Positions 48,287-57,741 of a DNA stretch of 64,000 nt are shown here, one piece after another. This DNA comes from a virus. The DNA lies in IMG/VR virus record IMGVR_UViG_3300035698_012088, positions 1 to 64,000 of that record; one strand, given 5' to 3'. A program made the translations under genes and the position numbers. A model generated the notes under the pieces. The model did no database searches. It saw only the letters and a list, made by a program, of their open reading frames with translations, and was not told the DNA's origin. Position 1 is the first letter of the stretch. Each line of letters begins with the position of its first letter.

Positions 48287-49878
48287 AAACCAGTATGAGA
48301 TGGGAGTTTAGTGATTGGGAGACATATGAAGAGTTTGCCTTTGATGCAGATCCGACCCCAGTAACAAAGACTATGTCTTGGGCAAGTTCTTCTGTATTAA
48401 AGGGTAAGTTAAGAGGTATAGTTTTTACGGCATTACTTCAGGCACTACGGGAAAGAGATGCTGTTACTGACCTTACAAACTTTGCCCTCCCAGATGCCGG
48501 TATTATCCCATCTATTTTAGGAGATATAACATATCCTACAAATTCTGGTGCAACTATAATTGCAGACTGGGTAGAAGCATTTGATACATTCTTTTTTAAT
48601 CTAGTAGGTAGTTATATAAACCACACAGATGAGGGAGGAGATTGGGATGGAAAGATTGACATTGACTATACTTGGAGGCCTCCTGTATGGACACCGGAAA
48701 CCTTATTAGTAGAACTAGGTGATTCTGAATGGGTAGATACTGATCTCCCCTTAGCCTCTTGGGCTCACCAGAGATATAGGGCTATAAATCTTTTAAGATG
48801 GGGGTATGATACCAGTTCTATACACTTTAGGAAACAGAATGAAGAACTTTTTGGAGAGCTTTATCTGCCTTGGGCTACAGGGGAAGGAATTGGTGAGTTC
48901 AGAGATGACAAACCCCCCACACTCACAGACCCTCTGGTCTACCCTTTTGCTGGGCCAGGATCAGCTGCAGCAGAATTTGAATATGCTGATGTCTTACATG
49001 AAATTGAGGATGTTGGTGGGACATCTAGTTGGTGGCTTGCTAGTTTCTCTTGTGGTACAGCCTTAGGCGAGCCGGCCAACAACTCAATTGCTACTCTAAC
49101 CACCTCCGTTGACTATACTGGAAATACAAATATTTATGTTGGTGCATCAATAAAGATAAATAATAACCCTGCCTGGGTGCCCCCACCAGGTCAGTTGATG
49201 CCCTTCCCGGATATACGTGGACATATTATTGAAGTAACCCCTACTAAAATAACTTTTGTAAGGAGATCCGGGAACGGAACGTATCTAGACCCTAACTATT
49301 TATCAGGTACTTTCCAAACACTTGTATATACTTATCCCTGGGAAGAGATGCTTGATTGGAGGAATGATGACCTAGTAACATACCCTGACCCAGACCTTAC
49401 TCTTGGAGGAGAGACAGCTTCATCTACTATGGAGAATCTGGCGGCAAAGCAAGTCAGAAGGTGGAATGATAATGCCCCTATAAAGAGCTGGCACCACTCT
49501 ACACCTACTACTTGGTTAAAAGACCAGGCCGCTGAGTTATCTGAGACCATCCAGTATACCTCAGGTTTTACTTTTAAAGTCTGTGTGGGGTTTGTTCCAG
49601 AAACGCTAACACCAGGAAGTCAAGCCACACTGCCAGAAAGATATGATGAAGGAGTACTTAGAATAACCTCTTCCGACACAACCTTGACAGTTCCTGCAGT
49701 TCTCCCTACAGATCTTGTTCCATATATAGGTATATCGAATTTCTCTGAACCCTCTCTCCCTTTTCAACCCCCTCTTTTAGCAACTACTTATGCATATACT
49801 GGATACAGGAATTGGGGCCTTAGGAATATTCTAGTCTATTACAAGTTTAATGTTCCAGATGGATTTAAGTTTCAATAA
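48277..49878 (+). CDS. Large tail/baseplate protein
   Basis: 533 residues from ATG 48277, chosen because GGAGG lies seven bases before it; an in-frame TTG at 48259 is less likely. Rich in Trp, Asp and Pro (DIDYTWRPPVWTPETLL, WLASFSCGTALGEP). It mixes beta segments with acidic loops, such as those that chelate metals or carbohydrates. Phage baseplate or tip proteins often have this style. No hydrolase family can be named. It is the last gene before a 75-bp AT-rich gap. Confidence 0.5.
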   Translation: MPLETSMRWEFSDWETYEEFAFDADPTPVTKTMSWASSSVLKGKLRGIVFTALLQALRERDAVTDLTNFALPDAGIIPSILGDITYPTNSGATIIADWVEAFDTFFFNLVGSYINHTDEGGDWDGKIDIDYTWRPPVWTPETLLVELGDSEWVDTDLPLASWAHQRYRAINLLRWGYDTSSIHFRKQNEELFGELYLPWATGEGIGEFRDDKPPTLTDPLVYPFAGPGSAAAEFEYADVLHEIEDVGGTSSWWLASFSCGTALGEPANNSIATLTTSVDYTGNTNIYVGASIKINNNPAWVPPPGQLMPFPDIRGHIIEVTPTKITFVRRSGNGTYLDPNYLSGTFQTLVYTYPWEEMLDWRNDDLVTYPDPDLTLGGETASSTMENLAAKQVRRWNDNAPIKSWHHSTPTTWLKDQAAELSETIQYTSGFTFKVCVGFVPETLTPGSQATLPERYDEGVLRITSSDTTLTVPAVLPTDLVPYIGISNFSEPSLPFQPPLLATTYAYTGYRNWGLRNILVYYKFNVPDGFKFQ

Positions 49879-49953
49879 CCCTCTGAAAAAAGCCTTTAAC
49901 TATTTTTAAGTAGAATTGGAGATATATTATTAGAATAACAGGACTATATACTT

Positions 49954-50772
49954 ATGGCTAGACGAAATGTAGATATACATTACAGCTTAACAGAAAAGAA
50001 AATCATTTCAGATTCTCTAGAGCCTTACTCTGATGGATCGACCCCCTCTATTTCTTATAAAGAGGAAGTTCTATTCAGACTATATCTATATAATCTGTCA
50101 GACACGGGATACATTGCTGTTACAGATTTTGACTCTACAGATGCTTATTCTGTGGCTGCAGATGATGACTATGATGCAGTGAGCCCAGTTTGGCTAAGAA
50201 CTCCTAATTCTGAGATAAACCAGGTAGCTGATTGGGCAGCTGTTGACCCGGCTAATGGTAAATTCTGTTTTGTTATAGATGCTAACTCAAATGATTTAAA
50301 CACTGCACTAGGTACCTTATCTAGTATTGAAGGTGTTGTTGAAATGCAGATATTGGCAGGGGGATTGGGGTATGTAATTGGAGCCTTTTCTTTTCCAGCT
50401 ATATTCACAAACCTAATAGACTCTGTTGCCTATACTACTATTGATCCCGCTAACTACAGCGACACAGCTTTAAATGCTACAACAATTCAAATGTTGCTTG
50501 ATTTTACAAGCTCTATCCAAGTGGGGGCGATAATAGGAGTAGACATAAGTGGAACCTGGGCCTATGGGTATGCAACTTCAGTAACAGCTGGAACCTTAGT
50601 GGTCTCTGGGATTACACTTACCTTAGGGGCTGGGGATATACAGGGATTAAAGTTTGAACAACTACCTCCAAATGTAGGTAGTCTATTTTATCAAAAAATA
50701 GAAGTTGATGCCTTGGTAGCAGATAAAGCTACATATGAGGCTGCAGTTAAATATGCAATGGCATACAGTTAA
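49954..50772 (+). CDS. Fibre-attachment/upper baseplate-like protein
   Basis: 272 residues with AGGA ten bases upstream, read after an AT-rich gap that may hold a promoter (GATATATTATTAGAAT). The start (RRNVDIHYSLTEKK) leads into a beta-rich domain with Asp/Ser/Thr-rich loops (YNLSDTGYIAVTDFDSTD) similar in style to the first part of the protein at 37725. The C-terminal part is Ala/Val-rich and ends in a helix (ATYEAAVKYAMAYS). Likely links the serine-rich fibre to the tail (inference). Confidence 0.5.
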   Translation: MARRNVDIHYSLTEKKIISDSLEPYSDGSTPSISYKEEVLFRLYLYNLSDTGYIAVTDFDSTDAYSVAADDDYDAVSPVWLRTPNSEINQVADWAAVDPANGKFCFVIDANSNDLNTALGTLSSIEGVVEMQILAGGLGYVIGAFSFPAIFTNLIDSVAYTTIDPANYSDTALNATTIQMLLDFTSSIQVGAIIGVDISGTWAYGYATSVTAGTLVVSGITLTLGAGDIQGLKFEQLPPNVGSLFYQKIEVDALVADKATYEAAVKYAMAYS

Positions 50773-50782
50773 GGAGTTTTAG

Positions 50783-51130
50783 ATGGCAGTACCAGAGATG
50801 TCCAGATTAGTTGAAATTAGAGCTATACCTAGTGCTAACACAACATTATACACACATGGGGCTTCAGAGACAAGGTCTTTAAGGCTTATCACCTTGACCA
50901 GTACTTCAGTTTCTGCGGTTACAGTGTCTTTGTGGAAAGTCCCTGATGGGGATGCAGCAGCAGATGTGAATAGAATATTTAATAGCTCGATCCCAGCTGG
51001 AGATTTTATAATTATAGAGTTTGCAACCCCAGGTCTTTTATTCATAGATTCAGGAGAGACATTGGTTTCTCTAGCTACAGTTAACAATGAGGTAAATATA
51101 GAAGTCACGGGGTTTAAGGAGACTCTCTAA
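50783..51130 (+). CDS. Small fibre-associated beta protein
   Basis: 115 residues, strong ribosome site (AAGGAGTTTTAG). A compact beta protein (SLRLITLTSTSVSAVTVSLW, DFIIIEFATPGLLFIDSG) like the small protein at 29098, which also stands directly upstream of a serine-rich fibre gene. The parallel suggests the two are paired attachment subunits for their respective fibres. The stop overlaps the fibre start (TAATG). No family recognised. Confidence 0.55.
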   Translation: MAVPEMSRLVEIRAIPSANTTLYTHGASETRSLRLITLTSTSVSAVTVSLWKVPDGDAAADVNRIFNSSIPAGDFIIIEFATPGLLFIDSGETLVSLATVNNEVNIEVTGFKETL

Positions 51131-54100
51131 TGGTCCTAAGAGCCGGAGCCCTTACACAAGCTAAGGGTCTCAGATCTTTTACTAAACTTTCAAGTACTGC
51201 GGTTTATAAGAAGATGAGAAGGTATAGTAACCTTACTGATCTTTTTGCTAGTAGTTCTTCTACTGTGTCTTCTGCCTCCAGCTCAGCTTCTTCTGTTTCT
51301 AGTTCTAGTAGTAGTATTAGTTCTAGATCTAGTAGTTCAAGCTCTATAAGCAGTAGAAGTAGTATAAGCTCTAGTATAAGTAGCTCTTCTTCTACAAGCT
51401 CTAGTGTTAGTAGCTCTTCCTCTACAAGCTCAAGTATAAGTAGTTCTTCCTCTATAAGCTCTAGTTCTATTAGTTCTATAAGTAGCAGTAGTAGCAGCAG
51501 CTCTAGATCTAGTAGTGATAGTTCTTGGAGTTCCCAGTCTTCTATATCTTCTTCAATCTCTTCTATATCTAGTAGCAGTTCTAGTGAGAGTAGTCTATCT
51601 AGTAGTTCAGAATCTAGCTCTAGTAGTAGTGTAAGTTCAAGTAGTTCTATTAGTTCTAGTAGTAGTGTAAGTTCTATAAGTTCTAGTTCTTCTCAGAGCA
51701 GTTCTTCTTCTTCTATCAGCTCCAGTTCTATATCCTCTAGCAGTTCTAGTATAAGTTCAGGAAGTTCTTCTACAAGCTCCACATCTTCTAGTATAACTTC
51801 TTCCAGTATCTCCTCTAGTAGCTCTTCTATATCTAGTTCTAGTTCTATTAGCTCTAGCTCTTCTATATCTAGTTCTAGTTCTTCTATATCTAGTTCAAGT
51901 TCATCTGTATCAAGTAGCTCATCTAATAGTTCTTCTGCTACTTCTTCAAGTACCAGTTCTTCTGCTAGCTCAACTAGTTCTAGTATAAGCTCTATATCTA
52001 GTAGTTCTTCTATATCTAGTTCTTCTATAAGCTCTAGTTCTTCTATATCTAGCTCTAGTATAAGCTCAAGTTCTTCTATATCTAGCTCAGTATCGAGTTC
52101 CACGAGTTCTAGTTCTAGTTCAGCACCCCCTGGGGTTTTAACCTATATAGACACCGATGACCAAGGCGATGCTTATTATGCTGTTGAAGCTGATGGAACA
52201 TTTATTTATGTAGCCTGTCAAGATAGTGGTCTGAGATCCTATAGTGTAGATGGATCAGGAAATTTAACCTATATAGATACTGATGACCAAGGGGATCAGT
52301 ATAATGATGTTTGGGGCGATGGAACATTTATTTATGCAGCCTGTGGGGCAGGGGGTCTGAGATCCTATAGTGTAGATGGATCAGGTAATTTAACTTATAT
52401 AGATTCCGATGACCAAGGTGAGGATTATCTGGGTGTTTGGGGTGATGGAACATTTATTTATGCAGCCTGCCAGGGCGGCGGACTAAGATCCTATAGTGTA
52501 GATGGATCAGGAAATTTAACCTATATAAACACTGATGACCAAGGGGGTAATTATCGGCGTGTTTGGGGCGATGGAACATTTATTTATGCAGCTTGTCTAT
52601 TGGATGGCCTTAGATCGTATAGTGTAGACGGAGCAGGTGTCTTAACCTATATAGACGCTGATGACCAAGATGGTAATTATTATGATGTTTGGGGGGATGG
52701 AACATTTATTTATGCAGTCTGTCAGGGTAGTGGTCTGAGATCCTATAGTGTAGATGGAGTAGGCGCTTTAACCTATATAGACACTGATGACCAAGGTGAT
52801 AATTATTTGGGTGTTTGGGGGGATGGAACATTTATTTATGTAGCCTGTCAAGATAGTGGTCTGAGATCGTATAGTGTAGATGGAGCAGGAAATTTAACCT
52901 ATATAGATTCCGATGACAGAGGCGGTATTTATTATGGTGTTGAAGGTGATGGAACATTTATTTATGCAGCCTGTGGTTTGAGCGGCCTCAGATCCTATAG
53001 TGTTTCGCCCCCCCAACCAAGTAGTTCTTCTGGTTCTTCTATAAGCTCTAGTTCTATATCTAGTTCTTCTCAATCCAGCACGTCAAGTTCTAGCTCTACA
53101 TCTAGTAGTTCAATATCAAGTAGTATATCTAGTTCTGTTTCTAGCTCTAGCTATAGTAGTTCTATCAGCTCTAGTTCTTCAGACTCTAGTTCCTCTATAT
53201 CTAGCTCTTCTATATCTAGTAGTTCAATATCAAGTAGTCTATCCAGCTCAGTATCTAGTTCTAGCTATAGTAGCTCTATAAGCTCTAGTTCTTCAGTATC
53301 TAGTTCTTCTGTAAGCTCTAGTTCTTCTATATCTAGTTCTTCTATAAGCTCTAGTTCTTCTATATCTAGTAGTTCTATAAGCTCCTCTAGTAGTTCAACT
53401 AGCAGCTCAATATCTTCTAGTTCCAGTTCAGTATCTAGTTCTATATCTAGCATCAGTAGTTCTTCAGAGTCTAGTAGTTCTTCTGTATCCTCTAGTTCAA
53501 GTTCTTCTGTATCCTCTAGTTCAAGTTCTGACTCAAGTTCTAGCTCTAGTTATTCTAGTTCTATGAGTTCGAGTTTGAGTTCTTCCTCTGAATCCAGCAG
53601 TTCTGAGTCTAGCAGTAGCTCCTCTATGTCTAGTTCTTCATCAGAGTCAAGTAGCTCTAGTAGTTCTGTTTCTTCCTCTATAAGCTCTAGTAGTTCCAGT
53701 ATGAGTAGTTCAAGTAGCTCAGAATCAAGTAGCTCTTCAAATTCCTCTAGCAGCTCAGAGTCAAGTTCAGACACTTCTTCCAGCAGTGTAAGTAGTTCTA
53801 GTAGTGTAAGTAGTTCAAACAGCTCTGAGTCCAGTTCTTCTAGTGTATCGAGTAGCTCTGAGTCCAGTTCTAGCTCAAGCAGTATAAGTTCTTCTAGTTC
53901 TTCAATATCAAGCTCCTCAAGTGAATCTAGTAGTTCTAGGAGTAGTTCTTCTTCTTCTGAATCAAGCAGTTCTAACAGTTCAGTATCTAGCTCTAGTAGT
54001 TCTTCAGAGTCCAGTTCTTCTATATCTAGCTCCTCTATATCTAGTTCTTCTACATCTAGTTCTAGTTCAGAATCTGCTAGCTCAAGTATTAGTTCCAGTT

Positions 54101-54969
54101 CCTCTACATCTAGTTCTTCTGTATCTAGTTCAAGCTCTATATCCTCTAGTTCTTCTATCTCTAGCTCTTCTACAAGTTCTAGTTCTATATCTAGCTCTAG
54201 TTCAGAATCTAGTAGTTCTAGTGCCTCTAGTAGTTCTGTAAGCAGTTCTTCTATATCTAGTTCTAGTTCCATATCATCTAGTTCTTCTAGTTCTACATCT
54301 AGTTCTTCAGAATCCTCTAGCTCCTCTGCATCTAGTTCTTCTATATCTAGTTCTTCTATATCTAGTTCTTCTAGCTCTACCTCTAGTTCTTCTATTTCTA
54401 GTTCTATTTCTAGTTCTTCTACTTCTAGTTCCAGTTCTACATCTAGTACCAGCTCCTCTGCATCTAGTTCTTCTGCAGCTGGATATACAGGGGATAACCC
54501 TGCTATTAATATCACCTTATCTGGTTGGGGAGGAGGAACAAAGAGTTACCTTGGGGAGACCTTTACAGATGGAGAGACTAAATCTATAGAGAGTGATTAT
54601 AGTACTAATAATGGTGGTGAACAGGCAGGGATCTCTATATCTAGTTTTAGTCGTATCCTCTTATCTGCCAATACAGCAACTTCCCAGAACAGGGCCTTGT
54701 TGATCTATGGCGATTCCTTCAGATGGACAGGGTTCATGACCACAGCCTCTAATTATGGGTATACTTTCAACTCTAGCTGTGCTTATGACATTGATAGCAC
54801 ATATATATCTGACAATTGGGCTCCAGGTGCAGCTACAGCAATAACCGATGCCCAGTTTGGATTAGGATTAGGTGGAGGGACTGTGACTCCTACTGCTGGA
54901 TCATTAAGTGGCGTAACTATTAAATGGGAACGTGGACCTGATGGCACTGTGAATCAATGGAAGGCTTAG
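51130..54969 (+). CDS. Giant serine-rich tail fibre with a seven-repeat propeller
   Basis: 1279 residues. A short basic N-terminus (about 1-38) may attach to the tail. A Ser tract (about 40-330) leads to seven near-identical 42-residue repeats (335-628) ending in L-R-S-Y-S-V-D-G. A second Ser tract (about 630-1115) follows, then a C-terminal beta-rich, Gly-rich domain of about 164 residues. The repeat spacing, W/V-x-x-D-G-T-F-I-Y core and closing strand resemble LVIVD/beta-propeller repeats, and seven copies would close a seven-bladed ring. The C-terminal domain probably caps the fibre and may bind the receptor. The two Ser tracts are likely extended stalks and possible glycan acceptors. The GGAG ribosome site lies inside the previous gene. 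Confidence 0.8.
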   Translation: MVLRAGALTQAKGLRSFTKLSSTAVYKKMRRYSNLTDLFASSSSTVSSASSSASSVSSSSSSISSRSSSSSSISSRSSISSSISSSSSTSSSVSSSSSTSSSISSSSSISSSSISSISSSSSSSSRSSSDSSWSSQSSISSSISSISSSSSSESSLSSSSESSSSSSVSSSSSISSSSSVSSISSSSSQSSSSSSISSSSISSSSSSISSGSSSTSSTSSSITSSSISSSSSSISSSSSISSSSSISSSSSSISSSSSSVSSSSSNSSSATSSSTSSSASSTSSSISSISSSSSISSSSISSSSSISSSSISSSSSISSSVSSSTSSSSSSAPPGVLTYIDTDDQGDAYYAVEADGTFIYVACQDSGLRSYSVDGSGNLTYIDTDDQGDQYNDVWGDGTFIYAACGAGGLRSYSVDGSGNLTYIDSDDQGEDYLGVWGDGTFIYAACQGGGLRSYSVDGSGNLTYINTDDQGGNYRRVWGDGTFIYAACLLDGLRSYSVDGAGVLTYIDADDQDGNYYDVWGDGTFIYAVCQGSGLRSYSVDGVGALTYIDTDDQGDNYLGVWGDGTFIYVACQDSGLRSYSVDGAGNLTYIDSDDRGGIYYGVEGDGTFIYAACGLSGLRSYSVSPPQPSSSSGSSISSSSISSSSQSSTSSSSSTSSSSISSSISSSVSSSSYSSSISSSSSDSSSSISSSSISSSSISSSLSSSVSSSSYSSSISSSSSVSSSSVSSSSSISSSSISSSSSISSSSISSSSSSTSSSISSSSSSVSSSISSISSSSESSSSSVSSSSSSSVSSSSSSDSSSSSSYSSSMSSSLSSSSESSSSESSSSSSMSSSSSESSSSSSSVSSSISSSSSSMSSSSSSESSSSSNSSSSSESSSDTSSSSVSSSSSVSSSNSSESSSSSVSSSSESSSSSSSISSSSSSISSSSSESSSSRSSSSSSESSSSNSSVSSSSSSSESSSSISSSSISSSSTSSSSSESASSSISSSSSTSSSSVSSSSSISSSSSISSSSTSSSSISSSSSESSSSSASSSSVSSSSISSSSSISSSSSSSTSSSSESSSSSASSSSISSSSISSSSSSTSSSSISSSISSSSTSSSSSTSSTSSSASSSSAAGYTGDNPAINITLSGWGGGTKSYLGETFTDGETKSIESDYSTNNGGEQAGISISSFSRILLSANTATSQNRALLIYGDSFRWTGFMTTASNYGYTFNSSCAYDIDSTYISDNWAPGAATAITDAQFGLGLGGGTVTPTAGSLSGVTIKWERGPDGTVNQWKA
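51249..52122 (+). repeat. Poly-serine coding tract 2
   Basis: About 0.9 kb encoding Ser with Ile, Val, Thr or Arg at every fifth or sixth position, using mixed AGY and TCN codons with frequent CTAG. Joins the tail-attachment end of the fibre to its propeller. Confidence 0.95.
52132..53013 (+). repeat. Seven 126-bp tandem repeats (beta-propeller)
   Basis: Seven in-frame units of 42 codons, each containing TYI-[DN]-x-DD, then DGTFIY, AC and GLRSYSV. DNA identity between neighbours is high (the segment for DGTFIY is nearly unchanged), so the array expanded recently or is under homogenisation. Seven units match a seven-bladed ring. Confidence 0.9.
53023..54480 (+). repeat. Poly-serine coding tract 3
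   Basis: About 1.45 kb encoding a Ser stalk between the propeller and the C-terminal domain. Compared with tract 2, Glu (and some Met and Asp) is more frequent among the spacer residues, especially at 53460-54060, giving a more acidic stalk. Confidence 0.95.
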
Positions 54970-55011
54970 TGATTCTAAAGGGTAACCTATAATATTTAAT
55001 ACAATAACAAG

Positions 55012-55040
55012 TTGACTTTTCTAGGTTAGGCAGATATCTT
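55012..55040 (+). promoter_or_regulatory. Sigma70-like promoter before the modification island
   Basis: TTGACT, 17-base spacer, TATCTT: five of six matches to each consensus hexamer at optimal spacing, 26 bases before the sulfotransferase start. It lies in the 97-bp gap after the giant fibre gene. If real, this island can be read by host polymerase independently of the phage enzyme. Confidence 0.55.
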
Positions 55041-55066
55041 ACTTCTACCTAAATGAAAGGATTTTT

Positions 55067-56119
55067 ATGATTGTTGTAACAGGTTGCCCAAGAAGCGGCA
55101 CAAGTCTCATGATGGATTGCTTAAGACACGCCCTAGGGGATGAGAGAATCTTAGGATTTAAATTCCCCCAAGAAGCTCGATTTGAAGCTGCCCAGAAAAA
55201 AGGGGAAGATGAGACAGACATCCACTTTGAGTCTAGACAATATGCTTTGGAGAAATTTAGACCTTCCCATGAAAAAAAGATTAAGTTATCTAAAGAAATG
55301 AACCCCAATGGCTTTTGGGAGTGTGGCTATACTGTCAGAGGTATGTCTTGGCATTTAGGAATGGAACACAAGAGTAACCAAGTTGTAAAGATTGTTTCTC
55401 AAGGTCTTATAAGGACAGATCCTAAATATGTAGATAAGATGATCTGTATGTGTAGACATCCCAGGGCAGTTGCTAAGTCCCAAGAGAACCTTAGAAGACT
55501 GCCTTTTATGAAACAAGAGGAAGAGAGGAAACTTAAGGTACATACTCCAGAGCAGTTTCTTAGAGTGACTGCTAGAGCAGCTAAATGGCTCATAGAGAAT
55601 CCTAATACAGAGCTTCTACTTGTTCAATTTGATAATCTTATCTCAGCACCTCAGGCTACACTCAAAAGTGTGGCCGATTTTATTGGGGAAGGAGACTTCT
55701 CTGACAACCCCGTAGACGCTAAATTAAAAAGATCTTATCCAAACATCAAGATTGATAGTCTCTTGTGGGAGCCCTCAGAAGAAATCTACGAGGCTTTACT
55801 TAATAAAGATTGGGAAAAGCTCTGGACTACTTTTGAAGCTGCCCAGGACGCATTAATTAAAGAGAACTCCAGGTCTGTTTGTTTTCGGACAGGCAAGAGA
55901 ATGGCGTATAAAGAATGTATTAGCTGTAAAACCAGGGCAGTTACAAGAGATAACTTCAGAACTACAGCTTCTAAGGATGAAGTAGACTGGTGGAATGAAC
56001 CCTGTATGTTTGAATGCCTCTATGATAAAGACAATGAATCTATCACTATTAAGGAATCTATTAAGAATAATTTCTGGAAAGAGAATACGAGTTCAATAAA
56101 ACCTAGAAGGAATAAGTAA
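55067..56119 (+). CDS. PAPS-dependent sulfotransferase (type 1-like)
   Basis: 350 residues, ribosome site AAAGGA. The N-terminus carries the 5'-phosphosulfate-binding loop (VTGCPRSGTSLMMD, residues 4-17). The 3'-phosphate site R-x7-S follows (CRHPRAVAKSQENL). The C-terminal 70 residues hold several Cys (CISCKT, CMFECLYD), possibly a zinc site not usual in the family. The family moves sulfate from PAPS to a hydroxyl of a carbohydrate or protein. First gene after the promoter, directly coupled to a GT9 gene. Acceptor unknown; a phage-encoded sugar is the likely target given the neighbours (inference). Confidence 0.85.
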   Translation: MIVVTGCPRSGTSLMMDCLRHALGDERILGFKFPQEARFEAAQKKGEDETDIHFESRQYALEKFRPSHEKKIKLSKEMNPNGFWECGYTVRGMSWHLGMEHKSNQVVKIVSQGLIRTDPKYVDKMICMCRHPRAVAKSQENLRRLPFMKQEEERKLKVHTPEQFLRVTARAAKWLIENPNTELLLVQFDNLISAPQATLKSVADFIGEGDFSDNPVDAKLKRSYPNIKIDSLLWEPSEEIYEALLNKDWEKLWTTFEAAQDALIKENSRSVCFRTGKRMAYKECISCKTRAVTRDNFRTTASKDEVDWWNEPCMFECLYDKDNESITIKESIKNNFWKENTSSIKPRRNK

Positions 56120-57144
56120 TGCAAAAACTAATCTTAACACATCATCTATCTCCAGGAGATGTTTTAATGTTAACCGCCGCTATAAGAGATCTTCATGAAA
56201 ACTACCCAGACCAATTCATTACCGATGTTAGGACTTCTTGTGGAGAACTTTGGGAAAACAATCCATTCATCACCCCTTTAGATGAAAATGATCCCGATGT
56301 AGAAGTTATGAAATGTCAATATGAATTAGTGCACCATAGTAATCAAGGCTCCCATCACTTTATTCACGGCTTTGTGGATTTCTTAAATGATGCCTTAGAC
56401 CTTAAGATTAAACCTGGGAAGTTCAAAGCCGAGATCTACTTAAGCAACGATGAGAAGTGTTGGCTATCTCAGATATATGAAGAGAATAAAAAAGATATTC
56501 CATATTGGTTAGTCAATGCAGGAACTAAATCAGACTATACTGCAAAGGGATGGGGACTACATAATTACCAAGCAGTAGTAGATGCCTTACCGGATATCAC
56601 TTTTGTTCAAGTAGGAGCAGGAGATCATAGACATAAAGACTTAACAGGAAAGAATGTAATAAACTTAGTAGGTAAAACTGAGATGAGACAATACATAAGA
56701 CTCTTCTATCATGCAGCAGGAGTATTAACAGGTGTTTCCTTACCTATGCATTTAGCAGCAGCAGTTCCTATGAAACCCTGTTACTTTAGAGCTAATAGAC
56801 CGTGTATAGTTATGGCAGGAGGAAGGGAACCTAGTGTATGGGAAGCCTATACTAATCATGCTTATATGCACACTTGTGGAATGATGGACTGTTGCGATGA
56901 TGGGGGATGCTGGAAGAGTAGAGCCTATCCTATTGGGGACGGTGATGACAAAGACAAAGATCTATGTGAAAGAACAGTAATTAGAGGTGGAGTAAAGATA
57001 CCTAAGTGTATGGATATGATTACACCTGAGGCAGTGGTACAGAAGATAGATGATTATCTAAGTACCTATGATTACTATGAAAACTGGGATCTAGATAAAG
57101 ACGGTATTGTAAGAGGAAGAAAGGAAAATCATGCAATTTTTTGA
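56119..57144 (+). CDS. Glycosyltransferase family 9 (heptosyltransferase-like)
   Basis: 341 residues, AGGAATAAG ribosome site, start overlapping the upstream stop. The N-terminal SPGDVLMLTAAIRDLHENYP is the GT9 acceptor-domain signature, and the C-terminal half has WLVNAGTKSDYTAKGW and GVLTGVSLPMHLAAAVPMKP in place of the nucleotide-heptose binding D-x-G-x-x-H-x-A pattern, with Leu-Pro-Met replacing Gly-x-x. A Cys-rich insert (CGMMDCCDDGGC) near residue 255 is unusual. GT9 enzymes usually add heptose to lipopolysaccharide core; phage homologues may use other acceptors. It overlaps the next gene. Confidence 0.8.
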   Translation: MQKLILTHHLSPGDVLMLTAAIRDLHENYPDQFITDVRTSCGELWENNPFITPLDENDPDVEVMKCQYELVHHSNQGSHHFIHGFVDFLNDALDLKIKPGKFKAEIYLSNDEKCWLSQIYEENKKDIPYWLVNAGTKSDYTAKGWGLHNYQAVVDALPDITFVQVGAGDHRHKDLTGKNVINLVGKTEMRQYIRLFYHAAGVLTGVSLPMHLAAAVPMKPCYFRANRPCIVMAGGREPSVWEAYTNHAYMHTCGMMDCCDDGGCWKSRAYPIGDGDDKDKDLCERTVIRGGVKIPKCMDMITPEAVVQKIDDYLSTYDYYENWDLDKDGIVRGRKENHAIF

Positions 57145-57739
57145 CCCGACAAATGACTATTTACCAGATGAGATGGGTAGCTTTATAGCCCATTTTGAAA
57201 CAGAAAGTGTAAATGAATACATTAATAGGACTCTAATCCCCACCAGTGGGTGTAGTCTTACAAGTAGTAATACAAGTAGTAGTAGTAGCTCAATGAGTAC
57301 CTGTAGCACCAGTAGTGGGGGGAGCCTCTCTAGTAGGAGTTACAATGGAGGGAAGTTGATCAAGGAGTTTCCAATAGAGTGCTTAAGAGTATACATGCCT
57401 AATGGGTACACTTGGACCAGGGGCTTTAATATGGATGTGAAGTTTACTGTTTTAGAAAATGGTTTTGTCTTTGCACAACTAATAGAAGATAACTATGATC
57501 TTGAGGTGCAGTGGAATGAGAAACTAACTAAACCTCCCCTATTAACTACATTTACAGATATGTCAATTGCTTATGGAGTAGGGATAAACTCTTCTCCAAA
57601 ATACATAGGACCTTTTCAACAAGAAGTAATAAATGGATATGGAGATAGCTTTAAAGTAGAAGCCACCTTATCTGAAGTTTCTTTAGACGAAGAAGTGATT
57701 GAGCAGTTGGAGGTTATATATACAGTGGAGAACTTATAA
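57131..57739 (+). CDS. Virion-like protein with short serine/cysteine linker
   Basis: 202 residues, ribosome site AAAGGAAAA. A helical N-terminus is followed by a short Ser-rich linker (TSSSSSSMSTCSTSSGGS, about 48-68) and a beta-rich domain to the end. It resembles the other serine-containing virion proteins in layout but with a much shorter tract and two or three Cys. Its place inside the modification island could make it a dedicated acceptor or fibre component (inference). Not recognised. Confidence 0.55.
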   Translation: MQFFDPTNDYLPDEMGSFIAHFETESVNEYINRTLIPTSGCSLTSSNTSSSSSSMSTCSTSSGGSLSSRSYNGGKLIKEFPIECLRVYMPNGYTWTRGFNMDVKFTVLENGFVFAQLIEDNYDLEVQWNEKLTKPPLLTTFTDMSIAYGVGINSSPKYIGPFQQEVINGYGDSFKVEATLSEVSLDEEVIEQLEVIYTVENL

Positions 57740-57741
57740 GA

